Positions 4,910 through 5,118 of a DNA stretch of 5,118 nt are shown piece after piece; position 1 is the stretch's first letter, and every line of letters begins with the position of its first letter. This DNA comes from Acidobacteriota bacterium (GTDB lineage: Bacteria > Acidobacteriota > Terriglobia > UBA7540), in contig QHZK01000322.1 of assembly GCA_003224635.1 (NCBI GenBank), forward strand, positions 1 through 5,118. Reading direction: 5' to 3'. Under the pieces are notes generated by a model that was not told the origin of the DNA, ran no database searches, and saw only the letters and a list, made by a program, of their open reading frames with translations. The position numbers were made by a program, and so were the translations under genes.

Positions 4910-4948
4910 TTGACAAGGTTCGAACCAATGTGCTAACCATCGAACCTT
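4910..4948 (+). promoter_or_regulatory. TTGACA box with perfect 9-bp inverted repeat (possible promoter/operator)
   Basis: A consensus -35 (TTGACA, 4910-4915) is followed by the inverted repeat AAGGTTCGA (4915-4923) / TCGAACCTT (4940-4948) with a 16-base gap. The left arm contains the start of a 10-bp palindrome, GGTTCGAACC (4917-4926). The expected -10 region falls between the arms (around 4933-4939, TGCTAACCA) but is a poor match. There is no T-run after the right arm, so a terminator is unlikely. It lies upstream of the reading frame at 5012. Confidence 0.35.
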
Positions 4949-5011
4949 AGAAGGCGGTAGGTGCTTTCCATCGAGACAGTCGCGCCGCCGAAAAGTTATC
5001 ACCAAGACTGA

Positions 5012-5118
5012 ATGAGCGACGAACCCAAGGCACCGCCTGAGGCCCCCGGAGCGGGTGAGACCCCTGCTAAACCTGGTGCTCCGGCGGAGGGCGGGCAATC
5101 GAAGCCCTCGGCTGCGCC
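5012..5118 (+). CDS. N-terminus of a Pro/Ala-rich protein, cut by the window edge
   Basis: ATG 5012 opens a frame of 35 complete codons with no stop before the window ends. The residues are mostly Pro, Ala, Gly and Glu with Lys (MSDEPKAPPEAPGAGETPAK onward), so this is a disordered N-terminal extension without a recognisable domain. Such tails precede, for example, some NADH-quinone oxidoreductase subunits in Acidobacteria, but nothing here identifies the product. The ribosome site is weak. The 206 bases before it hold only the inverted repeat and possible promoter described separately. Confidence 0.45.
   Translation, partial: MSDEPKAPPEAPGAGETPAKPGAPAEGGQSKPSAA

Noticed and set aside
4917..4926. 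GGTTCGAACC resembling a tRNA T-arm
   Set aside because: The bases on either side do not pair into a 5-bp T-stem, and no anticodon or acceptor stem fits upstream.

Overview
This window looks like a stretch of GC-rich bacterial chromosome, most likely from Acidobacteriota or a relative. That placement is an inference. It rests on the high GC of the core genes, the degenerate 7-bp tandem repeats between genes, a GxxExxY-family gene flanked by inverted repeats, and the mix of gene types. The sequence alone does not prove a taxon, and Verrucomicrobia or Planctomycetes remain possible.

Layout: a leftward gene for a probable exported protein runs off the left edge (320 to 1). A divergent gap of about 165 bp follows, largely made of short repeats. 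Rightward genes then follow, all on one strand: an M20-family metallo-deacylase (486-1505), a small GxxExxY protein inside a pair of inverted repeats (1535-1906), aspartate-semialdehyde dehydrogenase of the archaeal/fungal type (asd, 1956-3017), a small SET-domain protein (3120-3533) and dihydrodipicolinate reductase (dapB, 3601-4353). After dapB there is a good sigma70-like promoter, then a 110-aa protein of unknown function (4473-4805). A 206-bp intergenic region with a perfect 9-bp inverted repeat follows, and then the start of a Pro/Ala-rich reading frame cut off by the right edge (5012 onward).

How the genes work together: asd and dapB are steps of the aspartate/diaminopimelate route to lysine and peptidoglycan. 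The M20 enzyme would fit as the succinyl-diaminopimelate desuccinylase step, although acetylornithine or LysW-type deacylase activity cannot be excluded. The GxxExxY and SET genes are not part of this pathway and look, by eye, less GC-rich. They appear to be additions to a lysine-biosynthesis cluster.

The most striking non-coding structure is a set of short repeats placed at the ends of genes. The stop codon of the M20 gene lies in the left arm of the GxxExxY inverted repeat. A solo copy of that arm (24 of 26 bases) forms the last codons of dapB. The asd stop codon lies at the first unit of a 7-bp tandem array. A third, degenerate repeat directly follows the SET stop codon. A further 23-bp segment is shared between the leaders of the M20 gene and dapB.
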